Translations under genes and position numbers: made by a program
DNA from: Acinetobacter sp. GSS19
GTDB lineage: Bacteria > Pseudomonadota > Gammaproteobacteria > Pseudomonadales > Moraxellaceae
Reading direction: 5' to 3'
NCBI RefSeq assembly: GCF_028621895.1
Contig: NZ_CP117520.1
Location: 62,001 to 126,000 of the forward strand
Length of the DNA: 64,000 nucleotides
Shown here: positions 1 through 9,205 of the stretch, one piece after another
Position numbering within the stretch: the stretch's first letter is position 1
How the letters are laid out: each line of letters opens with the position of its first letter
Notes under the pieces: model-generated
Told to the model about the DNA's origin: nothing
What the model saw: only the letters and a program-made list of their open reading frames with translations
The model's database searches: none

Positions 1-1305
1 AATTCTATTGCACACGGGGATATCCAAACAGGAAACTTAATGGTTTCTAATACAGGATCTAGCCTTCAATTGATCGACTATGACGGTATGTATATTGATT
101 CGATAGCTAGTCTTGGTAGTTCAGAATTAGGGCATATAAACTTCCAACACCCTTATCGTGCTAAACAAAATCCTTTCAATAATAGATTAGATAGGTTTTC
201 TTTAATTCTATTATGGCTAGCATGTAAATCATTAGAAATAGATTCGAAAATTTGGGGTAAAACAAAATCAGAATTTGATGCTATCGTATTTCGCTCAACT
301 GACTTTGCTAATCCAAATACATCACAAACTTTTTCCTTATTAAGCTCTTATCCAGCCTTAAAAGATCATGTAAATAATTTTGCAGCTATATGTGGTATAA
401 CTGATTTAAATGATATACCTAATCTAAGCAACTTTATTCAAGGTATTGGAATACCTAGCACTAATAATATTCAAATTATTTCTAAGAATGTTAGTAGGGC
501 TGTAGTTTTAAATGAGTATATAAGTCCATATCCTGTATTATCAGCATTGGATTACAACTTATGTCTAAAACATATTGGTAATCAAGTAGAAGTTATAGGA
601 AAGATTGTCGAAGTCAAACAGGGTCTTACACGCAATAATAAGCCTTATATCTTTATCAACTTTGGTGATTGGAAAGGTAATATATTCAAAATTACTATTT
701 GGAGTGAGGGCTTAGATATTATTGCTAACAAACCTAATCATACTTGGATTGGGAAATGGGTTAGCGTAAAAGGTCTAATGGAAGCCCCATTCAAGAGTAA
801 GAAACATAAGTATTCCCATATTTCTATTACTTTAACTAAAAAAGGTCAATTATTCCAAATTGACGAGTTAGAAGCTAAAAAACGCCTTATAAGTAAGTCT
901 CTTCCTCAAAATAATAATAGTGGGTCAATTAAAATATCAAATAGAGATATTCTTACACAAATTGGAGTTGGATCATCCTCAGCTAATAATTCAAGCCCAA
1001 CAAGTGGTCAATCAATTACCTCTACTAATAGTGTAACGAAGTCTCAAAATCAGGCTATTTTAAGCAAAATTCATGCTACATCTAAGCCTATTAACTCGCA
1101 ACCTGTTCAAAGTCCTTCAAAAAGTAGTACTCCATCTCTTTTAAAATCATCCAATCACAATTCAACTTATTCCAAACCACCACAGACATCGAATACCCCA
1201 AAAACAATAACAACTAAACCTTCATCGGGTAGTAAAATAGAGCAGATAATTGGCGGTGTAATTTGGATAGTAATAGTTTTAGTTCTTTTAAAAGCATGTA
1301 GCTGA
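1..1305 (+). CDS. Kinase-like protein with OB-fold-like domain and C-terminal membrane anchor (5' end missing)
   Basis: The frame is open from base 1, so the N-terminus lies outside the window. The first residues read HGDIQTGN, the protein-kinase/phosphotransferase catalytic loop (HxDxxxxN), and 15 residues later LIDYDG, the metal-binding DxDG equivalent. After a helical region, roughly fragment residues 195-295 (VEVIGKIVEVKQG... IFINFGDWKG... WIGKWVSVKGLM) look like an OB-fold nucleic-acid-binding domain. A long Ser/Asn/Thr/Pro-rich linker follows, and the protein ends in about 20 hydrophobic residues (IGGVIWIVIVLVLLKACS), a tail-anchor-like segment. The gene is AT-rich and converges on the recombinase module. 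Kinase-like proteins of this kind occur in defence islands, but no function is assigned. The kinase fold is fairly secure, the OB call moderate and the anchor an inference. Confidence 0.6.
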   Translation, partial: NSIAHGDIQTGNLMVSNTGSSLQLIDYDGMYIDSIASLGSSELGHINFQHPYRAKQNPFNNRLDRFSLILLWLACKSLEIDSKIWGKTKSEFDAIVFRSTDFANPNTSQTFSLLSSYPALKDHVNNFAAICGITDLNDIPNLSNFIQGIGIPSTNNIQIISKNVSRAVVLNEYISPYPVLSALDYNLCLKHIGNQVEVIGKIVEVKQGLTRNNKPYIFINFGDWKGNIFKITIWSEGLDIIANKPNHTWIGKWVSVKGLMEAPFKSKKHKYSHISITLTKKGQLFQIDELEAKKRLISKSLPQNNNSGSIKISNRDILTQIGVGSSSANNSSPTSGQSITSTNSVTKSQNQAILSKIHATSKPINSQPVQSPSKSSTPSLLKSSNHNSTYSKPPQTSNTPKTITTKPSSGSKIEQIIGGVIWIVIVLVLLKACS

Positions 1306-1505
1306 TTTAAATGGCTTTTCATCCTCACGCAATTGCTCACCTTGATCAGCTCGTTCTAGTTGAAATCTTACTTCAAACTCGTTAATTGCCTCTAACATAA
1401 TGTCCCCTGGATTATCGATAGGTAGTAACAAGACACTACGACCAAAACGTTTAATAGCAACTTCGTTGCCATTAAAGCGAAATGCTTTGGGCAATCTAAC
1501 GGCGA
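1288..1505 (-). pseudogene. VapB-type (AbrB/SpoVT fold) antitoxin fragment
   Basis: On the minus strand the frame reads IAVRLPKAFRFNGNEVAIKR and then LLLPIDNPGDIMLEAINEFE, the typical swapped-hairpin VapB signature (R-L-P-K-x-F-R-F). The sequence upstream of AVRLPK, which should encode the NGRSQ start, is replaced after one codon by the stop codon of the neighbouring recombinase gene. The C-terminus also departs from the usual VapB ending (EDEKPFKSATCF), and no vapC follows. The gene is therefore cut on the 5' side and probably on both. It looks like target DNA left at the edge of the recombinase element. Family assignment is fairly sure; the reading as an insertion scar is inference. Confidence 0.55.
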
Positions 1506-1506
1506 T

Positions 1507-4500
1507 TTAATCAGTTTCAATAAGTTCCTGTTGGTGTAATACAGCCATAGGCTTATGTACGGTAGCAGGTGATATGTCATCTAACTCATTAAGCTGAACA
1601 GATAGTGGGCGACCAATACATGCTAGATGTAAGCAAAATTTAAATGCAGCAAGAGCATGACCATCTTTTTCTGAATAGAGTTGTAGACGAGGAAACTCCT
1701 CTAGAGTCGATGGATGTTTATCTGTTGATGCTTTTGCTAATTTGAAAAGTTGAGGTTGTTGTTTAGCATCTAACTTTGTTAGTAAATCTTGTCCAAGTAC
1801 GTGCCAAAATTTGGCAGGAAATAAAGCCTTAACCTGGGAGTAAAAATGTTCGAGTTGATCGATATCCTTCCAGCGATAATGGATACCTGTGTGTGATGCG
1901 GTCACTCGATTCAAAAATACATTCAGGACGCATGCAATTTGTGTTGGTTTTTTACGAGCTATTTTCTGTAAATGTTCAAAAAAATAAGTCACCGCATGAA
2001 GCTCTTCAGCGGTATCAAGCATCGCTGGCTTTAAATGGGTTGAGCTATCAATACTAAATAAACGTGGATTCCCTTTTTTTGATTTTATGTCTGCTAAATT
2101 TAGGGCATTTTCATACCAATAATTGACAAGCTCTTCTGGTAAGCACATACGTTGAGCTGCAATTTTAGGATCGTGGGTAGTCTCTAATACCTTGAGTGTT
2201 TTATAAAAGCGTTGAAGTGAAATTTTAGAGTCTTCTGTGCCAGCGAAGAAAGCAAAAAAGTCATGGGGTTGATTTGTTTGTACTGACAGTTCGTTAAGAA
2301 TGTCAGTAGCATTACTCTGGAGCCAGTTTGTTTGATCATTCAATAATATAGTTGCTAGAATTGCCTGGTTTTTTTCAAAATTAAAGTCTTTTTCATCTTT
2401 TGTTATTTTCAAATTTTTAAATGTTGCATTGTAGCCCATAATTTTTTTAGCCAGTTCATTTGGCATGTCTGGATGATGTTTCTGTAGCTTTTGACCAGCA
2501 ATCAGATAACTTAAGTGAATATAACTTTTGAAAGTTTCAACGGGTTCTATATGCCCTAAAAGATGTGCGATAACAAACCAATGGTTTTGTCCATGTCGAT
2601 TTTGAAGAAGTTCAGCTCGAATTTTTTCATATTGGTTTTCGTTATAGTCAGTCAGCTCTTGCACAAGTGGTGCATATTCACAGTTCAGTAAAAGCGATAA
2701 ATGATTCGCTGCAGTGTGACGAAAAGAGTGAAAGGAGTAATGATGCTCTTTAAAGACCTGATTCAATATCAGTTTTAGGGGCACAGTAACAGTGTGTCTA
2801 TTCAGTTTTTTATTTTCCTTTAAGTTGCTGAATAAATATAAACTTTTCTTATTCTCTAAACGTTTTTCAACAACAAAATCGCTAAAAAATAGGTACTCAT
2901 CATCTTTAAGCAAAGCGTATGCAGGCACAATCCGTTCCGCACTATCCGTTTTGAGAAGATGTTGATTCCCTTGTTTTTTTGAACCATAGGGTTGAACCCA
3001 AATAGAAAATTGATCTAAACCCTCGATATCTTTTACACGTAACCCGAGTATTTCGTTAATACGCATACCAGTACGGTAAGCCAAAATATAAATGATTTTG
3101 AATAATTTATAGTGATGGTCTGAGATGTATTGGTCATGTAAGAGCTGATTTAACTTCTTTAATATTACTTGGAAGGCTGTGTGACCAATGATGCGTGCAC
3201 GAGGTCGACTTTGCGATGCAATAAATTCAAGTTCGAAATCTTCTGCTTGAAAAACAATTTGTTGAAAGGTGTGAAAGCGTTTCAACATGCGGATTGTTTG
3301 GTCTTTAGATTTTTTAAACTCAGGTTGATCTGCTTCATCAGCAAGTCGTGTATTGCTAATGATTTGTTGATAGATTTTGTTCAGCAGATCATTCATGTCA
3401 TCGTCGGCATCGAAGTATTGTAAGGCATGAGTTAAAAACGGTTCTGCGATCCGGGTGTAATATGTATAGATTGAACTATCTGCGAGTTTTTGATTGTCTT
3501 GAAATGCCTTCGTGTACTGAGTTGTATCAAAATCAAAGGTGGCTGATAATTTTTTTATTTGCTCTGAACTTGGTCTATAGAGACTGATGAGCCACAAAAT
3601 AATACGTTTAGAAAACTCATTAAACTGCTCTTGGTGACGCAGGCAAAAATCAATAATGAGTTCAGCAATAGGTTGTTCCGTTGATGATGTGCGAATCAGT
3701 TTCAGCAAGTTTTTATGAATAAATATCACATTACCTACCACTTCAGAAGTATTTAGATCAGGTAAGGGCTTGGTTGCAGAAGAGATATTTCGTTCGATTT
3801 CATCACTTAATTGAGTTTTAAATTTTGGGAATGCAAAGTTTTCAAACTCATGTTCTGATAAACCACACGTGAGTGTGTTTTCTAACAAACATTGTGAAAG
3901 AGCAGGATCAACATCTGCATTCTGCAGTTGTAGCCAATTAAAATTGGCGTAGTCACGTAAAAACTTAAAAGTCTTGTTGGTGTATGGATGTTTTATTTTT
4001 TGAAAAATGATGTGCAGATATGCATTCACGTCTAGACTGATGTCACGAATTTGTCTTGTATTGAAGTGAATGAGCCACAGTCGTGTGAGTTGATCTGGAA
4101 TAAAATTACGCGATTTGCGTATCGTTTTTTCATCAACAAACAGATCGCCATAGCTTGGAGAAAGTGGCTCTAAAAAGATGATATTAAAATCGAAAATTTT
4201 TTGGATTTTTTCAGGGTTTTTTAAATGTTCGAGCAAAGCATTTAATGAAGCTGTTTGATTTAATCCACCGTAGAACATTGAGCAAAGCAGAATATTCCCA
4301 ATAATTTCATTATCAGAAAAAGCGGAACTATCTTGAGCAAGAATCCAGTAGTCCCACAGTTTTTCGAGGATGATGTCAATTTCATGACCCGCCTGGATCC
4401 AATCTAGGGTGAAAATTGGTTGATCGCGTTTCATCTCAAAGATGAGATAAGGTAGTGGGAGGTCTAGGTTATTGCTCTTCTTGAGGTCCTTGATATATGT

Positions 4501-4736
4501 TCGGAAGAATTCATGGGCATATTTTTTCCAAGCAAGATTCGGTGCTTTACGTTTAATAAACTCATAAATCGCAGGATAAGCTTGAATTAATTCGTCATTT
4601 GAGAATTTTTGCTCATCAAAGTATTGTCGGAGCGCTTGTTCTGCATCAGCTCGTAGGTTCTTTTCTAATTCATTACGTTGAAATTGACGTCTATCTTCAG
4701 CATAGCGTTTTTTTTTTTTTTATTGATTGATGACAT
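1507..4736 (-). CDS. Large tyrosine recombinase of a three-gene mobile module (start disrupted by an A14 tract)
   Basis: From the first in-frame ATG (4434) this is a 975-residue protein with a complete tyrosine-recombinase active site near its middle: Arg in AYRTGMRINEILGL (about residue 455), HSFRHTA (HxxR, about 571), LLGH (about 627) and nucleophile Tyr in SYIHLS (about 638). About 300 further residues follow. The same frame stays open and protein-like upstream of 4434 for some 95 codons (ending KKSNNLDLPLPYLIFE before the Met) with no ATG, GTG or TTG. A good ATG exists at 4736-4734, overlapping the stop of the upstream gene, but it is out of frame because of a run of 14 A. With 12 or 15 A the gene would encode about 1070 residues. 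It resembles the large integrases of trio elements (gamma-mobile-trio GmtZ, Tn554 TnpB); the exact family is not certain. Confidence 0.7.
4708..4721. repeat. Homopolymer of 14 A (minus strand) at the junction of two recombinase genes
   Basis: Fourteen consecutive T on the plus strand. It lies between the stop codon of the 761-residue recombinase (4720-4722) and the N-terminal coding region of the downstream one, just after a candidate overlapping ATG (4736-4734). Its length sets the frame of the downstream gene. Tracts of this size are prone to replication slippage, transcriptional slippage and sequencing error. Confidence 0.8.
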
Positions 4737-7005
4737 GAACTTCAATCCCGCTAATTTTAAATTGATCTTTCATTTGCTCTAAAACATTCGCAATTTTAGA
4801 AAACTGAGAGAGTGATAAACTGGAAAAAGGATGTGCTGCTTCTTGTTGCATGAGCTCATGTCCAAAGAGAGCTAAAATCTCAGGTTCGGTAATTTTATGA
4901 GTTAAAAAAGCACGTGCTGTGTGGCGATGCCAGTTTGCATGATCAAGACCTAATTCAGGATGAAAATCTTTGACTATAGAAGGGCTTAGTGGTATCCACT
5001 CTCTATTTTGGATAATGCCAAGTAAGGGCAATTTACTTGTTTTGATTTGTTGTAAGAGCTCAGCTAAGTGTGAGTGGCTCATCATGATTTGAATCGAAAA
5101 ATATTCTAAAAAATTAAGGAATTTTTTTATCTCTTCAACTAAAAATGGACAAAGCGGAATGAGGCGTCCGAATCCTTTTCGGCCGCCTACTTCTTTGTCT
5201 GAAACCATCAAAATTTGGCGTTTTAAATTAAAGTTTTTAAGAAATCCAGGGAATTCAGCAACGGGGCGTGCTGCTGTAAATAGCAATAAAATATGCCACA
5301 TCCAGATGTTGTAATGATTAAAAATTGAAATTAGGTCATCTTCAGCTTGTGAAAAAATATTAAATTTCAATACAGCAAAAATCTCTGTAATGACCTGTGG
5401 TTTTGGAGCTTTACGACTCCCAAAATGAGTTGTTGAATCAGGGAGTGAAAGTACACAGTTTTCATATGTGCTCGCGACATCTGCACAAACTGATTTTAGA
5501 ATATCAATATATTGTGCATGTAAACGAGGGATAATCTGATGACAATAAGAAATAGATGATGACTGATTGGCATCAATCCCTGTGATTAAATCTGCGAGTT
5601 GTTTATTCCCTGTTTTTGCAAGAACCGTATGATGCAGTAGCGAACTCAGCTTTATGACAGAGAGCTTTGGAATCAACAACTCTTGTCTTAATTTGCGTAA
5701 ATATTGCTGTATCTCATCGAAACTAACCGACGCCATCTCACGTAGATCCGTAATAAATCTATTGGGTATTGGAATGTCTAAATAGATGGTCTGGTTGAGC
5801 AGGCTATCTGAGTACTCAAAATCTCGGTTCTCAAATATATTAAATTTACTGCTTAAGAAGAATTGATCATTTTTATTGATCAATTTTTGGCGGTTATTTA
5901 AGTTTTTAGCTCGCTTGCTTTGTATATATAGCCACTCATTCACACTATTTCCGGTCAAAAATGCGAGCATCAGGATCAAAGCACTTTTATTTTGTTGTTC
6001 AGAATAGTCCGCATGAAGTTTTTTCAGTAGATGATTCACGCTAGATGGATTCGGGAAAAAACTACTCGACGTGAGTAAATGTTCTTTGCGTTGAATATGT
6101 TTTGCAACAAACGGTAGAACATAGTTTTGACTCGATTCTGAATGTGCTGCGAGTGGTGTGACGTGAGTTGGATTGACAACAATTTGCCGATTAATCGGCT
6201 CATCAATTAACATTTCTATATTCAGGGCTTTAGATTTAGTCCCTTTTTTTATTTCTATACTTTCTTCGATGAGTTGTTCTTCATCAAGAAATTGATGAAG
6301 AAGTTGGGTATCAATACTTGCACGTGCAATCTTTGCTTTGTTTTTTAAAACGTAGTTGAACGTAATGCGAATATCGTTAAGTAGATTTCGATCAAAATCA
6401 GGTAGGTCCTGTGTGTCTAGAGTTATCAGATGTTGAATAAATTGTTCTAAGCTCTGTGTTGGATCTTGAAGATAGATGCTCCAGAGACGTTGATATTCTT
6501 CTGTATTTTGATATTTTTTTTCAGTATCTAAATTTTTATTTGCTGTCCTAAAGCGCTGGAATAAGCGCTTTACGGTATTGAAGTGTTCTGTGTGTGCTTG
6601 TTTAAAAAGCTCTGGTTTAAGCTCAGGAAGAGCAATTAAATAAATGGCCGCTTTTAAAACTAAAATATTCCAATGTTGTGCATGAGTTTGTGACTCAGAT
6701 AATTGCACAATTGAATTGATATATGAAGTGATGGGTAGATTGCTGATCTTAACTTTTTTAGAAAAAGAGATTACTGAAGGTTTGGGCAGATTTGACTGAA
6801 ATTCTACATCGACGTTAAAGTAATCGAGATTGAGACCATCTAGAAAGTTGTCAGCCTGTTGCAACGACAATAGTTTAATTACAAAGTTGATGTGTTGTGC
6901 ACGTTCAAATTGCTCATCACCAAATAATTTTTCAAGCATTTTTTGCAGTGAAATAACTGGCAAATCAATATGCTCGTTTAGATCGTTCGACACTATGATC
7001 TCCAA
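4720..7005 (-). CDS. Tyrosine-recombinase-like protein lacking the expected catalytic tyrosine
   Basis: 761 residues, middle gene of the module; its ATG overlaps the end of the preceding small gene by 13 bases. The C-terminal quarter carries a recombinase pattern: FTAARPVAEF (Arg box, about residue 578), VGGRKGFGRLIPL (beta-turn Lys region), HRHTAR (HxxR, about 692) and FGHELM (about 715). Where the nucleophilic Tyr should follow, about eleven residues after GH, the sequence reads AAHPFSSLSLS, giving Phe instead of Tyr. It may be a structural or regulatory partner of the downstream enzyme, as some multi-recombinase transposons are thought to need several subunits. Loss of catalysis is an inference from the motif and needs an alignment. 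The first 550 residues show no domain I recognise. Confidence 0.65.
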   Translation of the reverse strand: MEIIVSNDLNEHIDLPVISLQKMLEKLFGDEQFERAQHINFVIKLLSLQQADNFLDGLNLDYFNVDVEFQSNLPKPSVISFSKKVKISNLPITSYINSIVQLSESQTHAQHWNILVLKAAIYLIALPELKPELFKQAHTEHFNTVKRLFQRFRTANKNLDTEKKYQNTEEYQRLWSIYLQDPTQSLEQFIQHLITLDTQDLPDFDRNLLNDIRITFNYVLKNKAKIARASIDTQLLHQFLDEEQLIEESIEIKKGTKSKALNIEMLIDEPINRQIVVNPTHVTPLAAHSESSQNYVLPFVAKHIQRKEHLLTSSSFFPNPSSVNHLLKKLHADYSEQQNKSALILMLAFLTGNSVNEWLYIQSKRAKNLNNRQKLINKNDQFFLSSKFNIFENRDFEYSDSLLNQTIYLDIPIPNRFITDLREMASVSFDEIQQYLRKLRQELLIPKLSVIKLSSLLHHTVLAKTGNKQLADLITGIDANQSSSISYCHQIIPRLHAQYIDILKSVCADVASTYENCVLSLPDSTTHFGSRKAPKPQVITEIFAVLKFNIFSQAEDDLISIFNHYNIWMWHILLLFTAARPVAEFPGFLKNFNLKRQILMVSDKEVGGRKGFGRLIPLCPFLVEEIKKFLNFLEYFSIQIMMSHSHLAELLQQIKTSKLPLLGIIQNREWIPLSPSIVKDFHPELGLDHANWHRHTARAFLTHKITEPEILALFGHELMQQEAAHPFSSLSLSQFSKIANVLEQMKDQFKISGIEVHVINQ

Positions 7006-7540
7006 ATTTTTTCTGCACTCACAGAGCTATTTGAGTGATCTAAGAGTTCTTTTACACATCTGCTGTGTAGTGATAATTCATTAAAAGTATTTGTGCGCTG
7101 TTGGTTGGTATTTTTAATTCGCTGATTGAGTTGATTTCGAGAACATGAAAGTAGTTGTGCAAGCAGTTCCAGACTCATTCGATGATGTGGTTTTAAAGAT
7201 GATTCTTTGTTAAGGGTTAATAGTGTTTGACGTGAAAGATGAGTGTTAATTAAGTGCAATGTTTTTCAGGATTCAAAGACTTAATATCAAATTTTGCAGC
7301 CTTGATGAATTGAATAAATTCACGACTGCATAACTCCATCAGAAATGCTAACTCATCATCTGAAAAAGATAGCTGATGGTGAATAATTAAAGTGACTTCC
7401 TTAATATCCTGTTTTAAATAGCTAATATATAAGTGAATATTATTAAAGATGGTGTAGCCATCAAATTCTGAGGTTTTCCACACATGGAGTTCTTTTATAC
7501 GACTAGAAATATCTAAATCTGCAGCGAGATTTTTAAACAT
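6993..7540 (-). CDS. Small third protein of the recombinase trio (apparent frameshift)
   Basis: Two overlapping open frames cover this span: 96 residues from ATG 7540 (MFKNLAADLDISSRIKEL... FIQFIKAAKFDIKSLNPEK) and 88 residues in another frame, which begins only at a TTG at 7259 and has a stop just upstream. Adding one A to the AAAAA run at 7262-7266 joins them into one protein of about 182 residues (NPEKTLHLINTHLSRQT...), and the total length is 3n-1, as that model requires. The second half (RMSLELLAQLLSCSRNQLNQRI) resembles a helix-turn-helix. It begins the trio operon and overlaps the next gene. Small accessory proteins head or tail other recombinase trios (GmtX, TnpC), but no family is assigned. 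Confidence 0.5.
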
Positions 7541-7882
7541 ATTTAAGTAGCATAGGTTGAAACCATAAGCACATGGATGAATGATGATTCTGCTTTTTTG
7601 AAATTTTTACAGTACTTATCTGTGTTTCTGGAAACTTTAAAAGTAGTTCAGATGTCAAATCCATGTGTGCTATTGAATAAAAATAATACAGCAATGTTCA
7701 CGTATATTTGGAGTTTTTGAATATGGCAGGAGGCATCATTTTTTTTCTTGTTTTTAAAGTTTTTTTATTATTGAAATTTTCAAATTTCCTCCTCGATTGG
7801 ATACTCGCTATTAGTTAGCTATATTTGTGAATTGGCAAAAAATATCATGTTTCTATTTTGATGTTCACATAGCTGATCAGAA
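7541..7882. other. Intergenic stretch upstream of the trio, with a possible small hydrophobic ORF
   Basis: AT-rich, presumably holding the trio promoter on the minus strand, though no convincing -35/-10 pair was singled out. On the plus strand 7723-7818 encodes a 31-residue, strongly hydrophobic peptide (MAGGIIFFLVFKVFLLLKF...) preceded by TTGGAG at a sensible distance. It could be a real small membrane peptide, but T-rich DNA gives such peptides by chance. Confidence 0.3.
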
Positions 7883-8130
7883 TGAATAGGGTCGGGAGAG
7901 TACAGCGGTATGACAATAATAATGCTCAAATTTTTTTGATAGTACATACCGAGTTGACATGCAGAGTTTGTACGAACCTTTTTAAGTATTTACCTACACA
8001 ATTAAAGATTTTGGACTTGGGCTGTGGTCGGATGGTGACACTTTGGATTTCAAAAAAGAGGAGTAGATGATTCGGTTGAGCTTGTAGTTAAGGTGCGAGA
8101 GCCCACAGGGATTTAATGTTAAGCAGTTAA
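7883..8130 (+). pseudogene. Decayed copy of a methyltransferase 5' region
   Basis: After frame corrections this stretch reads YDNNNAQIFF, DSTYRVDMQSLYEPFL, KILDLGCG and DDSVELVVKVRE. These align in order with the start of the intact methyltransferase at 9206 (YYNQHAQAFF, ENTYQVEMESLYAPFL, SILDLGCG, DYSEELVAKARQ). It has several frame breaks and a stop after KVREPTGI. Nothing beyond the first 75 or so residues survives. It is a diverged relic rather than a recent duplicate. Confidence 0.6.
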
Positions 8131-8310
8131 GTTTTTCTGCGTCGCAGATTCGGCCTTGATATTAAAAAAGAGCGAGTCGATGAGTTTATGTTTGATGAAA
8201 CATTTGACCCTTCGACCCTAGATGGTTTGGCCTGAAGTGAGCCTATCATCGTGATAGGTTTTAAGAATTCAAAAACATACTGATTTAAATTCAAGTCAGC
8301 AGCATCAGTT
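8131..8310. other. Short unassigned stretch, possibly a gene tail
   Basis: A plus-strand frame at 8137-8235 reads LRRRFGLDIKKERVDEF then MFDETFDPSTLDGLA and a stop. Its composition looks like the C-terminal end of a real protein, but no start is present. It may be another relic in this decaying interval. No family recognised. Confidence 0.25.
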
Positions 8311-8624
8311 TTAATGGCGAGTAAGGAACTCAGGACAAATATTTTTCTTTGCTTCGAGATCACTTACTTCGGAAAAGGCTTGAATACCGCCTGCAGCTTT
8401 AATTCCATCTAAAGCGACAGATAGAGCTTCCTGATCTGACGGGAAAGTTTCATCCCATACAGTAGAAGTACCACTTTGGCTTACCACTTCCAGTGTCCAA
8501 TCACTGTCAGGCAGTCGATAAATGAGAATTTCGACCTGCTGATTATGTTCCTGTAAAACTTGAGATAAGGGAGAGTCGATTAAATCATTTCATCATAATC
8601 GGGAGCATTGTGATTTTCAGGCAT
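8311..8624 (-). CDS. Conserved-looking small acidic protein, one frameshift
   Basis: The minus-strand frame from ATG 8624 reads MPENHNAPDYDEMI, then breaks at a TTT run (8582-8584). It continues in another frame as IDSPLSQVLQEHNQQVEILI... DWTLEVVSQSGTSTVWDETF... GIKAAGGIQAFSEVSDLE and stops at 8311. Adding one T restores a single 104-residue protein, and the length is 3n-1 as expected. The coherent protein character on both sides of the break argues for a real gene with a recent or artefactual lesion. I do not recognise the family. Confidence 0.4.
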
Positions 8625-8724
8625 CAGCGGCAACCTTTATTGTATTTAACATCCGTCAATAGTAATGAATGAATCAAATTTTGCCTAGCGGAATGAATGT
8701 TATGGGTACAAAGCGCGGCTAATT

Positions 8725-9054
8725 CTAAAAAATAATAGCCCCTACAATAAAACAAAATAATCCAAAAATTATCCATAGCCAGACATTTGATTTAGATGTT
8801 TCCATACTTCGGCTATTCAATGGTGATGGTTGCTGAGAAGAGTTCTGTAAGGTATTTGGCTTATTTGTATAGGGATGATGCTTGGAATAAGAAAGTCCTG
8901 TTCCTGGGATACCAATACTCGTTCGAGTTCCCTTTTTGCCAATATTCAAAGAAGCACCAGCTTTGCCAATACTGGCACTACTTATGCCTTTATGGGTTAG
9001 ATTAATTTTTAAGCCTGGTAAGATTTTAATGCTCTTGCGAAATCTGAAGCCCAT
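8725..9054 (-). CDS. DUF4236 domain protein with C-terminal membrane segment
   Basis: 109 residues. Residues 1-57 (MGFRFRKSIKILPGLKIN... GKAGASLNIGKKGTRTSIGIPGTGLSY) match the DUF4236 pattern: an F-R-F-R-K start, then Gly-rich beta repeats ending in PGTGLSY. A polar linker rich in Ser, Asn and Gln leads to a hydrophobic C-terminal helix (VWLWIIFGLFCFIVGAIIF), suggesting membrane anchoring. The molecular role of DUF4236 is unknown. It stands alone between decayed genes and the methyltransferase/nuclease pair. Confidence 0.8.
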   Translation of the reverse strand: MGFRFRKSIKILPGLKINLTHKGISSASIGKAGASLNIGKKGTRTSIGIPGTGLSYSKHHPYTNKPNTLQNSSQQPSPLNSRSMETSKSNVWLWIIFGLFCFIVGAIIF

Positions 9055-9205
9055 TTATTTTCCTTTGTAGAAACCAGCTCAGTTTTTTATTTCAATAAAG
9101 TAGAGACAATAAAATGAGATTTTGGCTCAATCATAGAACTGTTCATTTGACTTATCTATTGAAATATCAGTATGTTCTTTCACATAAGATATTAGCTTTA
9201 AGACA

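Noticed and set aside
8127..8363. Minus-strand 78-codon frame
   Set aside because: Composition is not protein-like and it overlaps the better-supported frameshifted gene at 8311-8624 and a plus-strand tail.
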